DNA of 7,657 bases from Dehalococcoidia bacterium (GTDB lineage Bacteria; Chloroflexota; Dehalococcoidia; Tepidiformales; Tepidiformaceae): positions 1-7,657 of the forward strand of contig JALOAP010000133.1 in the NCBI GenBank assembly GCA_023228745.1, in the 5' to 3' direction. This document shows positions 1-6,534 of this stretch, piece by piece. Positions within the stretch are counted from its first letter, which is position 1. Every line of letters begins with the position of its first letter. Below the pieces are notes generated by a model that was not told the DNA's origin, did not search any database, and saw only the letters and a program-made list of their open reading frames with translations. The translations under genes and the position numbers were made by a program.

Positions 1-324
1 GGCGAACTGCAGCGCGATCATCCCGCCGAAGCTCGAGCCGACGACGGCACAGAGCGGAATCTCGAGCGCATCGAGGAGCGCGTGCACGTCGCCCGCGTAG
101 GCCTCCATGGTGTAGGCCGCGGGGTCTTCGGGTGCGCTGGAAATGCCGTGGCCGCGCAGGTCCATCGCGACGACCCGGTACTCGTCGGCGAGCGGTTCAA
201 CCACTGGCGCCCACGACCGGAGGTCGGAGGTGAACCCATGGAGCAGCAGCACCGCAGGGGCTTCCGCATCGCCCCATTCTTCGTAGTGCAGGGAAAGGTC
301 GTCGGCGAGCCGCAGGTCGGGCAT
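1..324 (-). CDS. alpha/beta-fold hydrolase, N-terminal part (runs off left edge)
   Basis: This is a partial gene: 108 codons are visible from the ATG at 324 to the window edge, and the C-terminal half is missing. The fold is clear from the motifs. An oxyanion-hole HGFT lies at residues 29-32, a strand followed by D-L-R-G-H-G at 55-60, and a nucleophile elbow G-S-S-F-G-G at 96-101, so Ser98 is the expected nucleophile. The acid and His of the triad would lie beyond the edge. The substrate cannot be told; such enzymes include esterases, haloperoxidase-like proteins and C-C bond hydrolases. It resembles the menH product in the window (HGFT...RSW, DxxGHG) but has GSSFGG where MenH has GYSMGG followed by Arg, so I do not call it MenH. 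There is no Shine-Dalgarno sequence before the ATG, but a TAGACT box ends 6 bases upstream. It follows the terminator of the zinc-ribbon gene, which makes it a separate transcription unit. Confidence 0.88.
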   Translation of the reverse strand, partial: MPDLRLADDLSLHYEEWGDAEAPAVLLLHGFTSDLRSWAPVVEPLADEYRVVAMDLRGHGISSAPEDPAAYTMEAYAGDVHALLDALEIPLCAVVGSSFGGMIALQFA

Positions 325-330
325 GGCGGC

Positions 331-336
331 AGTCTA
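331..336 (-). promoter_or_regulatory. possible -10 box for a leaderless hydrolase transcript
   Basis: On the - strand TAGACT (4 of 6 matches to TATAAT, with the key TA and final T) ends 6 bases before the hydrolase ATG. With normal spacing the transcript would begin at or next to the A of the ATG, giving a leaderless mRNA, which fits the absence of a ribosome binding site. No -35 match is visible 17 bases upstream, where a 7-base direct repeat lies instead. Tentative. Confidence 0.35.
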
Positions 337-342
337 GCCTGT

Positions 343-361
343 GCCAGTCGCCAGTCGCCAG
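343..361. repeat. short direct repeat, 2.7 copies of a 7-mer
   Basis: The unit gccagtc occurs at 343-349 and 350-356, followed by gccag at 357-361. It lies just upstream of the candidate -10 box of the left-edge hydrolase and spans the place where a -35 element would be. It could be an operator or a chance slippage product; the sequence alone does not decide. Confidence 0.5.
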
Positions 362-411
362 CAACCGGTCACGAGCGAGGCGCCTTTGCCCGGCTTGTCG
401 CGGTGGGCACG

Positions 412-443
412 AAAAAACGGCCGCCAGCGAAAGCCGGCGGCCG
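412..443 (-). terminator. rho-independent terminator of the zinc-ribbon gene
   Basis: Arms 418-425 (cggccgcc) and 436-443 (ggcggccg) are perfect 8-base complements. Two more G-C pairs (427-434, 428-433) close a four-base loop after one A/C mismatch. Read on the - strand, the hairpin is followed directly by six T residues (complement of 412-417). It starts 24 bases past the stop codon of the zinc-ribbon gene. This is a textbook intrinsic terminator and insulates the hydrolase gene downstream. Confidence 0.92.
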
Positions 444-466
444 TCTCCGTCGTTGTGCGCTGGTGA

Positions 467-808
467 TTACCAGCGGCGGCCACCGCCACCGCCGCCATAG
501 CCGCCGCCACCACGGGGGGCAGGCTTGAAGCAGTCGTTGCAGTAGACCGGGCGGTCGCCACGAGGTTCGAACGGAACGGTCGCGTCCTTGCCACAGGACG
601 AACAGGTCACGGTGAACATCTCACGGTGCGGGCGGCCACCACCGTAGCCACCGCCACCGCCGGAATCGCGGCGCGCGCTCCGGCAGTTCGGACAGCGCCG
701 GGGTTCGTTGGTGAAGCCCTTCGAGGCGTGGAATTCTTGCTCACCCGCTGTGAAGGTGAAGGGGCTGCCGCAATCGGCACAGGTCAGGGTTTTGTCGGTG
801 TAAGGCAC
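467..808 (-). CDS. double zinc-ribbon protein with Gly/Tyr-rich linkers
   Basis: A 113-residue protein of unknown function. The first half (about residues 5-48) looks like the probable zinc-ribbon domain Pfam zf-trcl, with Cys10, Cys13, Cys39 and Cys42 and the typical FTAGEQEF and KGFTNEP stretches. The second half carries Cys69, Cys72, Cys90 and Cys93, with exactly 17 residues between the inner pairs, matching the CxxC-x17-CxxC domain class. A GGGGGYGGG-type linker (50-58) joins the two, and a similar glycine-rich tail (100-110) ends in Arg-Arg-Trp. Eight cysteines suggest two bound zinc ions; the glycine/tyrosine segments suggest flexible, possibly nucleic-acid-contacting regions, which is inference. 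I chose the GTG at 808 because a GGAGG lies 7 bases before it and homologues I know of begin close to the DKTLTC motif. The open frame upstream to 907 has no such support. A strong terminator follows the gene. Confidence 0.85.
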   Translation of the reverse strand: MPYTDKTLTCADCGSPFTFTAGEQEFHASKGFTNEPRRCPNCRSARRDSGGGGGYGGGRPHREMFTVTCSSCGKDATVPFEPRGDRPVYCNDCFKPAPRGGGGYGGGGGGRRW

Positions 809-814
809 TCGACG

Positions 815-821
815 ACCTCCA
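815..821 (-). promoter_or_regulatory. ribosome binding site deciding the zinc-ribbon start
   Basis: On the - strand a GGAGG lies 7 bases before the GTG at 808. An ATG overlapping this site (at 822) is out of frame with the zinc-ribbon protein and reaches a stop after a dozen codons, so the GTG is the likely initiation codon. Confidence 0.65.
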
Positions 822-966
822 TGAATGAATCGGAATCGTCGTCTATCGAGTGCCGGGTGAAAAACTTCAGCGGGATCAGCGACCGAACGAGGAAACCTTC
901 GATCCACGGTAACAGACGGAAGGCCGTTGGCAAGGGGGTCAGCCCGCTCGCGGCCCCCGTCTTCGG

Positions 967-2244
967 CTACTGGCCACCTGCGATCGAGAGTGGACTTTGC
1001 AGCGGAACCTCGCCTGGCTCGGGGACGCGCGGGATGGCGCGCTGGGCCTTTGGCAGCGGGCGCGGCGACCAGCGGTCCTCATAGTCGCTGAACTTGTCGC
1101 GCAGGTGCGGCATCACCTGTTCGGCGAACATCTTCGTGTTGTACATCACCACGTCGCGCGGCATCGAGCCCATCTGCAGCAGCAACATCAGGTGGCCGAC
1201 GTGGAGCTGCGTCGTCAGTTCGTTCAGGTGGTGGACGACGTAGTCCGGCGGGCCAGCGACGACGTAGCCGTTCTTTCGCAGGTCCTCCCACGTCATCATT
1301 TCGCGGGTGCGCTGGGCGGCGTAGCCGAGCTGGCTCTTGATACCTGCCTTCACGGTGCGGTTCGTACGGTAGCCGGGCGCGTCGGCGAAGCCGGGATAGA
1401 TGTGGAGGCAGCGGTTGTAGAAGTAGTCGACGTGCTGCTCGTAGATGTCCTTCGCTTCGGCTTCGGTATCGGCCACGCAGACGGTCTGGATAAAGCCCGC
1501 CTGGTACGGGTTCCGCTCCTTGCCGAGCTCATCCATCCGCTGCCAGAAGCCGTCCATGATTTGGCGGCCGCGCATGTAGCCGGAGTAGGAGAGGTAGGCG
1601 TAGAGGTAGTCCATCTTCGCGCACCACTCCCAGGTCTCGATCGAACCGCCGCCCGGGATCCAGACCGGCGGGTGCGGCTCCTGCAGCGGGCGAGGCCAGG
1701 GGTTGATGTAGCGAATCTGGGTGTACTTGCCGTTGAAGCTCGAAACGCCCTTGTCCGTCCACGCCTGCATGATGAGGTCGTGCGCTTCGTAATAGCGTTC
1801 GCGGAGCTGCGCCGGGATCATCCCGTAGGCGAAGTTCGTGTCCATCGACGTGCCGGTCGGGAAGCCCGCGACGAGCCGTCCGCCCGACATAACGTCGAGC
1901 ATGGCGAACTCCTCGGCGACGCGGAGCGGCGGGTTGAAGAGCGCGATCGAGTTCCCCATGACGACGATCGCGGCGTCGTTTGTGCGGCGGGTGAGCGTGG
2001 CCGCCATGATGTTCGGGCTCGGCATCATGCCGTAGGCGTTCGAGTGGTGCTCGTTCACGCAGATGCCGTCGAAGCCCACGCGGTCGGCGAATTCGAGCTC
2101 GTCGAGGTATTCGTGGTACACCTCGTTGCCGCGGGCAGCGTCATAGAGCTCGTAGGGCGGGTCGACCCAGACGGAGCGGTACGCTTCCTTGAAGTTCTCC
2201 GGGAGGTCGGGCCAGGGCATCAGGTGGAACCAGTGGAACTTCAT
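967..2244 (-). CDS. LLM-class flavin-dependent oxidoreductase (luciferase-like monooxygenase)
   Basis: A 425-residue member of the bacterial luciferase-like superfamily: TIM-barrel enzymes that use reduced FMN or F420 to oxidise or reduce small molecules. Family marks are the N-terminal strand MKFHWFHLMP, the NEHH motif at 64-67 followed by SPNIMAATLTRRT (76-88), NPPLRVAEEFAMLD (104-117), SGGRL and GFPTG (120-131), and WIPGGG (195-200). The C-terminal part beyond about residue 380 is rich in Pro and Arg and looks like a short extension. I see no signal peptide, so it should be cytoplasmic. Start: the ATG at 2244 has a GGGGGAAA purine stretch just upstream and begins the conserved strand; the frame stays open further upstream but that sequence looks noncoding. 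The substrate cannot be predicted, and FMN versus F420 use is not settled. It is transcribed away from the men operon and is followed after 158 bases, with no visible terminator, by the zinc-ribbon gene in the same direction. Confidence 0.92.
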   Translation of the reverse strand: MKFHWFHLMPWPDLPENFKEAYRSVWVDPPYELYDAARGNEVYHEYLDELEFADRVGFDGICVNEHHSNAYGMMPSPNIMAATLTRRTNDAAIVVMGNSIALFNPPLRVAEEFAMLDVMSGGRLVAGFPTGTSMDTNFAYGMIPAQLRERYYEAHDLIMQAWTDKGVSSFNGKYTQIRYINPWPRPLQEPHPPVWIPGGGSIETWEWCAKMDYLYAYLSYSGYMRGRQIMDGFWQRMDELGKERNPYQAGFIQTVCVADTEAEAKDIYEQHVDYFYNRCLHIYPGFADAPGYRTNRTVKAGIKSQLGYAAQRTREMMTWEDLRKNGYVVAGPPDYVVHHLNELTTQLHVGHLMLLLQMGSMPRDVVMYNTKMFAEQVMPHLRDKFSDYEDRWSPRPLPKAQRAIPRVPEPGEVPLQSPLSIAGGQ

Positions 2245-2311
2245 CGCTTTCCCCCACGGTTGCTGGCGGGCCCAACGGCCCTCCGTTCGTCCCCCTCGAA
2301 CGGTGCCGGGC

Positions 2312-2341
2312 AGTATAGCGTGCGGTGATAGCGGGTGTAAG
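2312..2341 (-). promoter_or_regulatory. sigma70-type promoter of the flavin oxidoreductase
   Basis: On the - strand the -10 box TATACT (5 of 6, positions 2317-2312) is preceded after 18 bases by CTTACA (4 of 6 to TTGACA, positions 2341-2336). The start site would be near 2305, giving a leader of about 60 bases before the ATG at 2244. It is the best promoter match I noticed in the window. Confidence 0.6.
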
Positions 2342-2369
2342 TGGTGTCGATAGGGCGGCTGTGCCGCGC

Positions 2370-2392
2370 GGTGCCCAGTGCCACCGGGCACC
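2370..2392. repeat. inverted repeat in the divergent region
   Basis: Arms GGTGCCC (2370-2376) and GGGCACC (2386-2392) are perfect complements around a 9-base centre. There is no T-run on either side, so it is not an intrinsic terminator. It sits about 30 bases upstream of the oxidoreductase -35 box and about 190 bases before menF, where a regulator site would be plausible. In such GC-rich DNA a 7-base palindrome can also be chance. Confidence 0.4.
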
Positions 2393-2484
2393 AGGGCGGC
2401 TCCGCCGCCGCGGTGAGCCCCCGCACATCCTGTAAGGACGGGAGGCGCTACCGTTATCTGTGGGCCACTGGGCCCCACGCACCG

Positions 2485-2589
2485 ATGAACACACAGCAGC
2501 AGGCTCCCGGCCAGACTGAGCGCGACGCAGCCCTGGCGTTGTTTCGCTCGACCGTGCACGGGTGCCGCGCAAACCACCCACGCCTATGA
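2485..2589 (+). CDS. doubtful 34-residue ORF ending in an ATGA overlap with menF
   Basis: An ATG at 2485 opens a 34-codon frame (starts MNTQQQAPGQ, ends ANHPRL) whose TGA at 2587-2589 overlaps the menF ATG at 2586 in the form ATGA. The same kind of junction occurs between menD and menH in this operon. If translated, it could deliver ribosomes to menF, which has no Shine-Dalgarno sequence of its own. Against it, no ribosome binding site precedes the ATG, the peptide resembles no family I know, and codon use is not distinctive. The same frame is open back to a GTG at 2341. Treat it as a candidate leader peptide only. Confidence 0.25.
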   Translation: MNTQQQAPGQTERDAALALFRSTVHGCRANHPRL

Positions 2590-3950
2590 CATGGAGTCCG
2601 GTCCATCCACCTGTTTCGCCCTTGAACCGCCTGGCGGCAGAGCTCGCGGCGATGGCGCCGGTGACGGCTGTCACCGCGGTGCCGCTCCCGGAAGCGTTGA
2701 CGCGGGAGTTGGCCGCGCTCGGGCTGAGCGAGCTGCGCCTCCGCGCCACCGCTACATGGGAGACGCAGGGCGGCGACGGGCGCATCTTCGGCTTTGGCGA
2801 CGCGGTGCGGCTTTGCGGTCAGCGTGATGCGACGGTTCGAGATGGCCGAGCCGAGGTCGCAGCGCTGCGCGAGGGCGCGACGGGCTCGACCGGCCCGGGC
2901 CGCCCGCGCATTTTCGCCGGCTTCGCCTTCGATCCCCGGAACGAGCTTCGCGACGAGAGTTGGGGCCCGTTCGGCGGCTACCAGTTCCTGCTGCCGCGCC
3001 TGGTGCTCGAACGCGCGGATGGAGGATGGAGCGGCAGTGCCGTGGTGGTGCCTGGCGACCCATCCGATCCGCAGGCATTCGCGGAGATCCTGGCACACGC
3101 GATTGGTGGCGCCGGGAACACCGGCCAACCGGCGCCCCCGGCCGAACGCGGCCTCGATGCCGAATCGTGGGAGCGCGCCGTGGACAGGGCCGTGCGGGAT
3201 ATCCGCGCGGGTGCGTACGAAAAGGTGGTGCTCGCGCGCTCAGCCGACGTGCCCACGTCCGCGACCAAGGACGTGGTGCTCGGCGCGCTCGCCGAACGCT
3301 ACCCGACGACCTTCGTCTTCAGTTTCGAAACGGAGGGGGCGACGTGGCTCGGCGCCAGCCCCGAACGGCTGGTCGCGCTGGAGGGGGGCGTCGTGCGTGT
3401 CGCGAGCCTCGCCGGTTCGCGGCCCCGGGGCGCGACACCGGAGGAGGACGACCGCCTTGGCCGCGAGCTCTTCGAAAGCGCCAAGGAGCGCGCCGAGCAT
3501 GCGGTCGTCGTCGAGGCCGTGCGCGATGCCCTGGAACCGGCGTGCGATTCGCTCGAAATCCCGGACGGACCAGAGCTGATGCGCGTCGCCAACATCCAGC
3601 ACCTGCACACGCCCGTGACCGGCCATGTTCGCGAGGGCGTCGACGTGCTCGACCTCGTCGAGCGGATCCACCCCACGCCGGCCGTCGGTGGCTGGCCGCG
3701 CTGCGAGTCGCTCGCAGCCATTCGCGAGCTCGAAGGGATGGACCGTGGCTGGTACGCCGCACCCATCGGCTGGCTCGACTTCGCTGGCGACGGCGAGTTC
3801 GCTGTCGCCCTGCGGTCGGCGTTGCTGCGAGGCGGGCGGGCGGTGCTCTTCGCTGGCGCAGGCATCGTCGAAGGTTCGAACCCGGCCGAGGAGCTGGCCG
3901 AGACGGAGCTGAAGTTCCGCCCCCTGCGCGGCGCGCTGGAGTGTCGCTGA
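2586..3950 (+). CDS. menF: isochorismate synthase (MenF)
   Basis: Converts chorismate to isochorismate with Mg2+, the entry step of menaquinone synthesis. From the ATG at 2586 the protein has 454 residues, normal for the family (E. coli MenF 431). The C-terminal chorismate-binding domain (about 195-450) is complete: Lys213 in EKVVLAR (the general-base lysine of the family), LGASPERL at 255-262, LAGSRPRG at 275-282, AEHAVVVE at 303-310 containing the general-acid Glu304, HTPVTGHV (341-348), HPTPAVGG (362-369), AGAGIVEGS (423-431) and the E-x-x-E-x-x-x-K metal-site segment at 436-443. The alanine in LAGS/T and the men context favour isochorismate synthase over anthranilate or aminodeoxychorismate synthase. 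The start is uncertain: a GTG at 2562 would add 8 residues, and neither start has a good ribosome binding site; I prefer the ATG for its ATGA junction. The stop overlaps the menD start by one base. Confidence 0.95.
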   Translation: MTWSPVHPPVSPLNRLAAELAAMAPVTAVTAVPLPEALTRELAALGLSELRLRATATWETQGGDGRIFGFGDAVRLCGQRDATVRDGRAEVAALREGATGSTGPGRPRIFAGFAFDPRNELRDESWGPFGGYQFLLPRLVLERADGGWSGSAVVVPGDPSDPQAFAEILAHAIGGAGNTGQPAPPAERGLDAESWERAVDRAVRDIRAGAYEKVVLARSADVPTSATKDVVLGALAERYPTTFVFSFETEGATWLGASPERLVALEGGVVRVASLAGSRPRGATPEEDDRLGRELFESAKERAEHAVVVEAVRDALEPACDSLEIPDGPELMRVANIQHLHTPVTGHVREGVDVLDLVERIHPTPAVGGWPRCESLAAIRELEGMDRGWYAAPIGWLDFAGDGEFAVALRSALLRGGRAVLFAGAGIVEGSNPAEELAETELKFRPLRGALECR

Positions 3951-5701
3951 TGGACATCGCCGCGGCGAACACCCGCGCCGCCCGTGCGTTCGTGCGCGGC
4001 CTCATCGAGGCGGGCGTGACCGACGTCTGCATCTCCCCCGGGTCGCGCTCGACGCCGCTCACCGTGGCCTTTGCCGAGCAGCGCGCGGTGCGCCCGTGGC
4101 TCCACCTCGATGAACGCTCATCCGCATTCTTCGCGCTTGGCCTCGCACGGGCCAAGGGGCAGCCGGTGGCGCTGGTCTGCACCTCCGGGACTGCTGCCGC
4201 GAACTACCTGCCGGCTGTCGTCGAAGCAAACCTGAGTCGCGTCCCGCTGGTGGTCTGCACTACGGACCGGCCGCCGCGGCTGCGCGACAACGGCGCCCCC
4301 CAGGCGATAGACCAGGTGAAGCTCTATGGGACGCAGGTCCGCTGGGCCGCTGACCTGCCGCTTCCGACGAACGAGACGGCGGACGAGTCCCGCTTCGCCG
4401 GCTACGCCGAGCGCGCCGTCCGTGCGGCCCTCGGTGTGCTGCCCGGGCCGGTCCACATGAACCTGCCGTTCGACGAGCCGCTGCTCGGTGCGCCCGGGGA
4501 GCACCCTGCGCCTGTCGCGGTGGCGCCCGCCGTGGCCGCCCTCTCGCGCCCCGGAGTCGCGCCCGCCGCTGCCGATGTGCGCGCCGTGGCCAGGAGGCTT
4601 GGCTTGGCGAGGTGGCCGATTATCATCGCCGGACCCGAGACTGGCGGCCTGCCGGCGGAGCCAATCGCCCGCCTGTCCGCGGAACTGAACGCGCCCATCT
4701 TCGCGGACCCGCTCTCCGGGCTGCGTACCGGGCCGCACGACCGGTCGCGCGTGTGCGACTCGTACGACGCCCTGGTCCGCGACGTTGCCGCTGTGAGCCT
4801 CGTCCCGGGGGCCATCGTGCGCTTCGGTGGCCCGCCGACATCGAAGGCACTGAACCAGTACGTCGCTCGCTTCCCGACGGCCACACACATTGTGGTCGAC
4901 CTGCCGGGGAGCTATCGCGACCCGCTGGCGCTCAACACCCAACGCCTGGAAGGCGACCCGGGACTGGTGGCCGATGCGCTTGCGGCAGAGCTCGCCGGTT
5001 TGGAGCCGGCCGCCGGCCTGGCCGAGGCCTGGATGACGGTTGACGCGCGCGCACGCGCGGCGATGCAAAGCGCATCCGCCGCCTTCACCGAACCGTTCGA
5101 GGGGCGCGTGTTCGTGGAACTGCAGCGTGCGCTGCCGCCGGGCGCGACCATTTTCGCCAGCAACAGCATGCCCGTCCGCGACCTTGATTCCTTCGTCGTG
5201 AGCGACCCAAAGCCGCTGACCTTCGTCAGCAACCGCGGTGCGAACGGCATCGATGGCGTGACCTCGAGCGCCCTCGGCCATGCTGCCGCAGGCGGCGGGC
5301 CCGTGGCGCTGGTCATCGGCGACATCGCCTTCTACCACGACCTGAACGGTCTCTGGGCGGCGAAGCGCCACGGCCTCGACCTGACCATCGTGCTTGTGAA
5401 CAACAACGGCGGCGGCATCTTCCACTACCTCCCGCAGGCGGCACATGACGGGCTGTTCGAAGAGTGGTTTGGCACGCCACCGGACCTCGATTTCCGGCCG
5501 GTGGTCGAGATGTACGGCGGGCGCTTCACCCTCGCTGACGATTGGGCGACGTTCGCGAAGGGCCTCGATGCGGCGCGCGCGGGCGGCCTGCACGTGCTCG
5601 AACTACGCACGGATCGCGCCCGCAACGTCGCCATGCACCGCGAGGCGTGGGCAGCCGCAGCCGATGCTGCCTGGCGGGCGGAGGCAGTGGCCGCGCCATG
5701 A
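3950..5701 (+). CDS. menD: SEPHCHC synthase (MenD), thiamine-diphosphate dependent
   Basis: Adds the succinyl-semialdehyde unit from 2-oxoglutarate to isochorismate, releasing CO2 and giving 2-succinyl-5-enolpyruvyl-6-hydroxy-3-cyclohexene-1-carboxylate. The 583 residues compare with 556 in E. coli. N-terminal pyrimidine-binding domain: SPGSRS at 29-34, DERSSAF with Glu55 as the cofactor-activating glutamate, CTSGTAAANYLPAV (77-90), and the substrate-binding TDRPP...NGAPQAIDQ (105-122). A central domain follows to about residue 365. The C-terminal pyrophosphate-binding domain has SNSMPVRDLD (404-413), NRGANGIDG (428-436), and GDIAFYHDLNGL (457-468) followed by NNNGGGIF (484-491), the Mg-thiamine-diphosphate site. 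The ATG at 3950 shares one base with the menF TGA and has GGAG at 3938-3941; a GTG at 3941 in frame is the alternative. The TGA overlaps the menH ATG. No missing key residue was seen. Confidence 0.97.
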   Translation: MDIAAANTRAARAFVRGLIEAGVTDVCISPGSRSTPLTVAFAEQRAVRPWLHLDERSSAFFALGLARAKGQPVALVCTSGTAAANYLPAVVEANLSRVPLVVCTTDRPPRLRDNGAPQAIDQVKLYGTQVRWAADLPLPTNETADESRFAGYAERAVRAALGVLPGPVHMNLPFDEPLLGAPGEHPAPVAVAPAVAALSRPGVAPAAADVRAVARRLGLARWPIIIAGPETGGLPAEPIARLSAELNAPIFADPLSGLRTGPHDRSRVCDSYDALVRDVAAVSLVPGAIVRFGGPPTSKALNQYVARFPTATHIVVDLPGSYRDPLALNTQRLEGDPGLVADALAAELAGLEPAAGLAEAWMTVDARARAAMQSASAAFTEPFEGRVFVELQRALPPGATIFASNSMPVRDLDSFVVSDPKPLTFVSNRGANGIDGVTSSALGHAAAGGGPVALVIGDIAFYHDLNGLWAAKRHGLDLTIVLVNNNGGGIFHYLPQAAHDGLFEEWFGTPPDLDFRPVVEMYGGRFTLADDWATFAKGLDAARAGGLHVLELRTDRARNVAMHREAWAAAADAAWRAEAVAAP

Positions 5702-6519
5702 CGCGTGTCGACCTGCCCGGCGGCTTTGCGCTGAACGTCGAGGTCGCGGGCGATGGCCCGCCGCTCGTGCTGCTCCACGGCTTCACCGGCTCGGCTCGCT
5801 CGTGGGGCCGCTTCGGCGAGCTCTTTGCGGAGCGCTTCACCACCGTCGCGGTGGACCTCGTTGGTCACGGTCAAAGCGACGCACCGGCCGACCTCGAACA
5901 CTACGCCATGGAACGCTGCGTCGAGGACACGGTGACAGCGGTCGCGAAGCTCGGCTTCGAACGCGCGCCCTGGCTCGGCTACTCCATGGGCGGGCGCACG
6001 GCGCTCCAGGTTGCGAACGCCGAGCCCGGCGCGGTCTCCGCGCTGGTGCTGATCGGCGCGTCTGCGGGTCTCGATTGCGTGGAGGACCGCCTCGCGCGGC
6101 GCTCGGCCGATGGCGCGCTGGCGACGCGCATCGAGCGCGACGGTGTCGAGGCGTTCGTCGACTACTGGGAGAACATCCCGCTCTTCGCGACGCAGCAGGC
6201 GCTGCCGGGCGACGTGCGCCAGCGCGTGCGGGAAGGACGCCTGGGGAACCACACCGTGGGCCTGGCGAACAGCCTTCGCGGCATGGGCACCGGCGCACAG
6301 GAGCCGCTCCACGAACGCCTCGCGGAGATCGCCATCCCCGTGCTCGTGCTCGCAGGCGAGCTGGACGTAAAGTACGTGGAGATCGGCGAACAGCTCGCGG
6401 CGATGTTGCCACGCGCTCGCTTCGAGGCTATCCCCGGCGCCGGGCACGCAGCGCAGCTCGAACGCCCGGACGATACTGCCGCCGCCGTCCTCCGGTTTTT
6501 CGACACGACCACCACCTGA
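5698..6519 (+). CDS. menH: SHCHC synthase (MenH), alpha/beta hydrolase fold
   Basis: Eliminates pyruvate from SEPHCHC to give 2-succinyl-6-hydroxy-2,4-cyclohexadiene-1-carboxylate, the step after MenD. The 273 residues carry HGFTG at 27-31, the nucleophile elbow GYSMGGR at 94-100 (Ser96; the preceding Tyr and the Arg four residues later match E. coli MenH Tyr85 and Arg90), Asp223 in GELDVKY, and His250 in GAGHAAQLE. The stretch LRGMGTGAQEPLHERL (193-208) and YWENIPLF (156-163) are typical of MenH and set it apart from general esterases. The ATG at 5698 overlaps the menD stop as ATGA, so its translation is probably coupled to menD. The open frame upstream of this ATG lies inside menD and is not coding. 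A 15-base gap leads to menB. Confidence 0.95.
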   Translation: MTRVDLPGGFALNVEVAGDGPPLVLLHGFTGSARSWGRFGELFAERFTTVAVDLVGHGQSDAPADLEHYAMERCVEDTVTAVAKLGFERAPWLGYSMGGRTALQVANAEPGAVSALVLIGASAGLDCVEDRLARRSADGALATRIERDGVEAFVDYWENIPLFATQQALPGDVRQRVREGRLGNHTVGLANSLRGMGTGAQEPLHERLAEIAIPVLVLAGELDVKYVEIGEQLAAMLPRARFEAIPGAGHAAQLERPDDTAAAVLRFFDTTTT

Positions 6520-6523
6520 CCCC

Positions 6524-6530
6524 AAGGAGA
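6524..6530 (+). promoter_or_regulatory. strong ribosome binding site of menB
   Basis: AAGGAGA lies 4 bases before the menB ATG at 6535. It is the clearest Shine-Dalgarno match in the operon, where the other genes rely on overlaps or weaker sites, and it may give MenB higher translation than its neighbours. Confidence 0.8.
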
Positions 6531-6534
6531 GATC

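Larger units (their letters stand above)
2245..2585. other. divergent intergenic region between the flavin oxidoreductase and menF
   Basis: About 340 bases lie between the two oppositely oriented start codons. The left part holds the ribosome binding site, leader and promoter of the flavin oxidoreductase. The middle holds a 7-base inverted repeat (2370-2392) and a smaller GC hairpin (GGGCC at 2462-2466, GGCCC at 2471-2475). The right part holds a doubtful small ORF running into menF. I find no clear + strand promoter for menF; a TTATCT at 2454-2459 is a weak -10 candidate without a matching -35. No riboswitch class I recognise is present. Confidence 0.6.

Noticed and set aside
1..324. Left-edge hydrolase as a second MenH
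   Set aside because: It shares the general fold and HGFT, but its nucleophile elbow GSSFGG followed by Met lacks the Tyr and Arg that flank the serine in MenH.
809..907. N-terminal extension of the zinc-ribbon protein to 907
   Set aside because: The extra residues match nothing, and the GGAGG 7 bases before the GTG at 808 explains the start.
997..2328. 443-codon open frame on the + strand opposite the flavin oxidoreductase
   Set aside because: Its translation is low-complexity, rich in Val, Arg, His, Ala and Leu with no family resemblance. It arises because GC-rich codons on the - strand suppress stops on the opposite strand.
2370..2392. Inverted repeat as a transcription terminator
   Set aside because: No T-run follows on either strand and no gene ends nearby, so at most it is an operator or a chance palindrome.
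2245..2577. N-terminal extension of the flavin oxidoreductase frame
   Set aside because: The frame is open, but the conserved family start is at the ATG at 2244, with a purine-rich ribosome binding site and a good promoter lying inside the supposed extension.
2562..2585. GTG at 2562 as the menF start
   Set aside because: It has no ribosome binding site and adds eight residues of no family resemblance. The ATG at 2586 has an ATGA junction with an upstream frame, although neither start is certain.
2960..3949. Upstream extension of the menD frame across menF
   Set aside because: The translation is arginine-rich shadow sequence inside menF. MenD homology begins at the ATG at 3950.
4118..5593. 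491-codon open frame on the - strand opposite menD
   Set aside because: Shadow frame with no recognisable domain; menD is unmistakable on the + strand.
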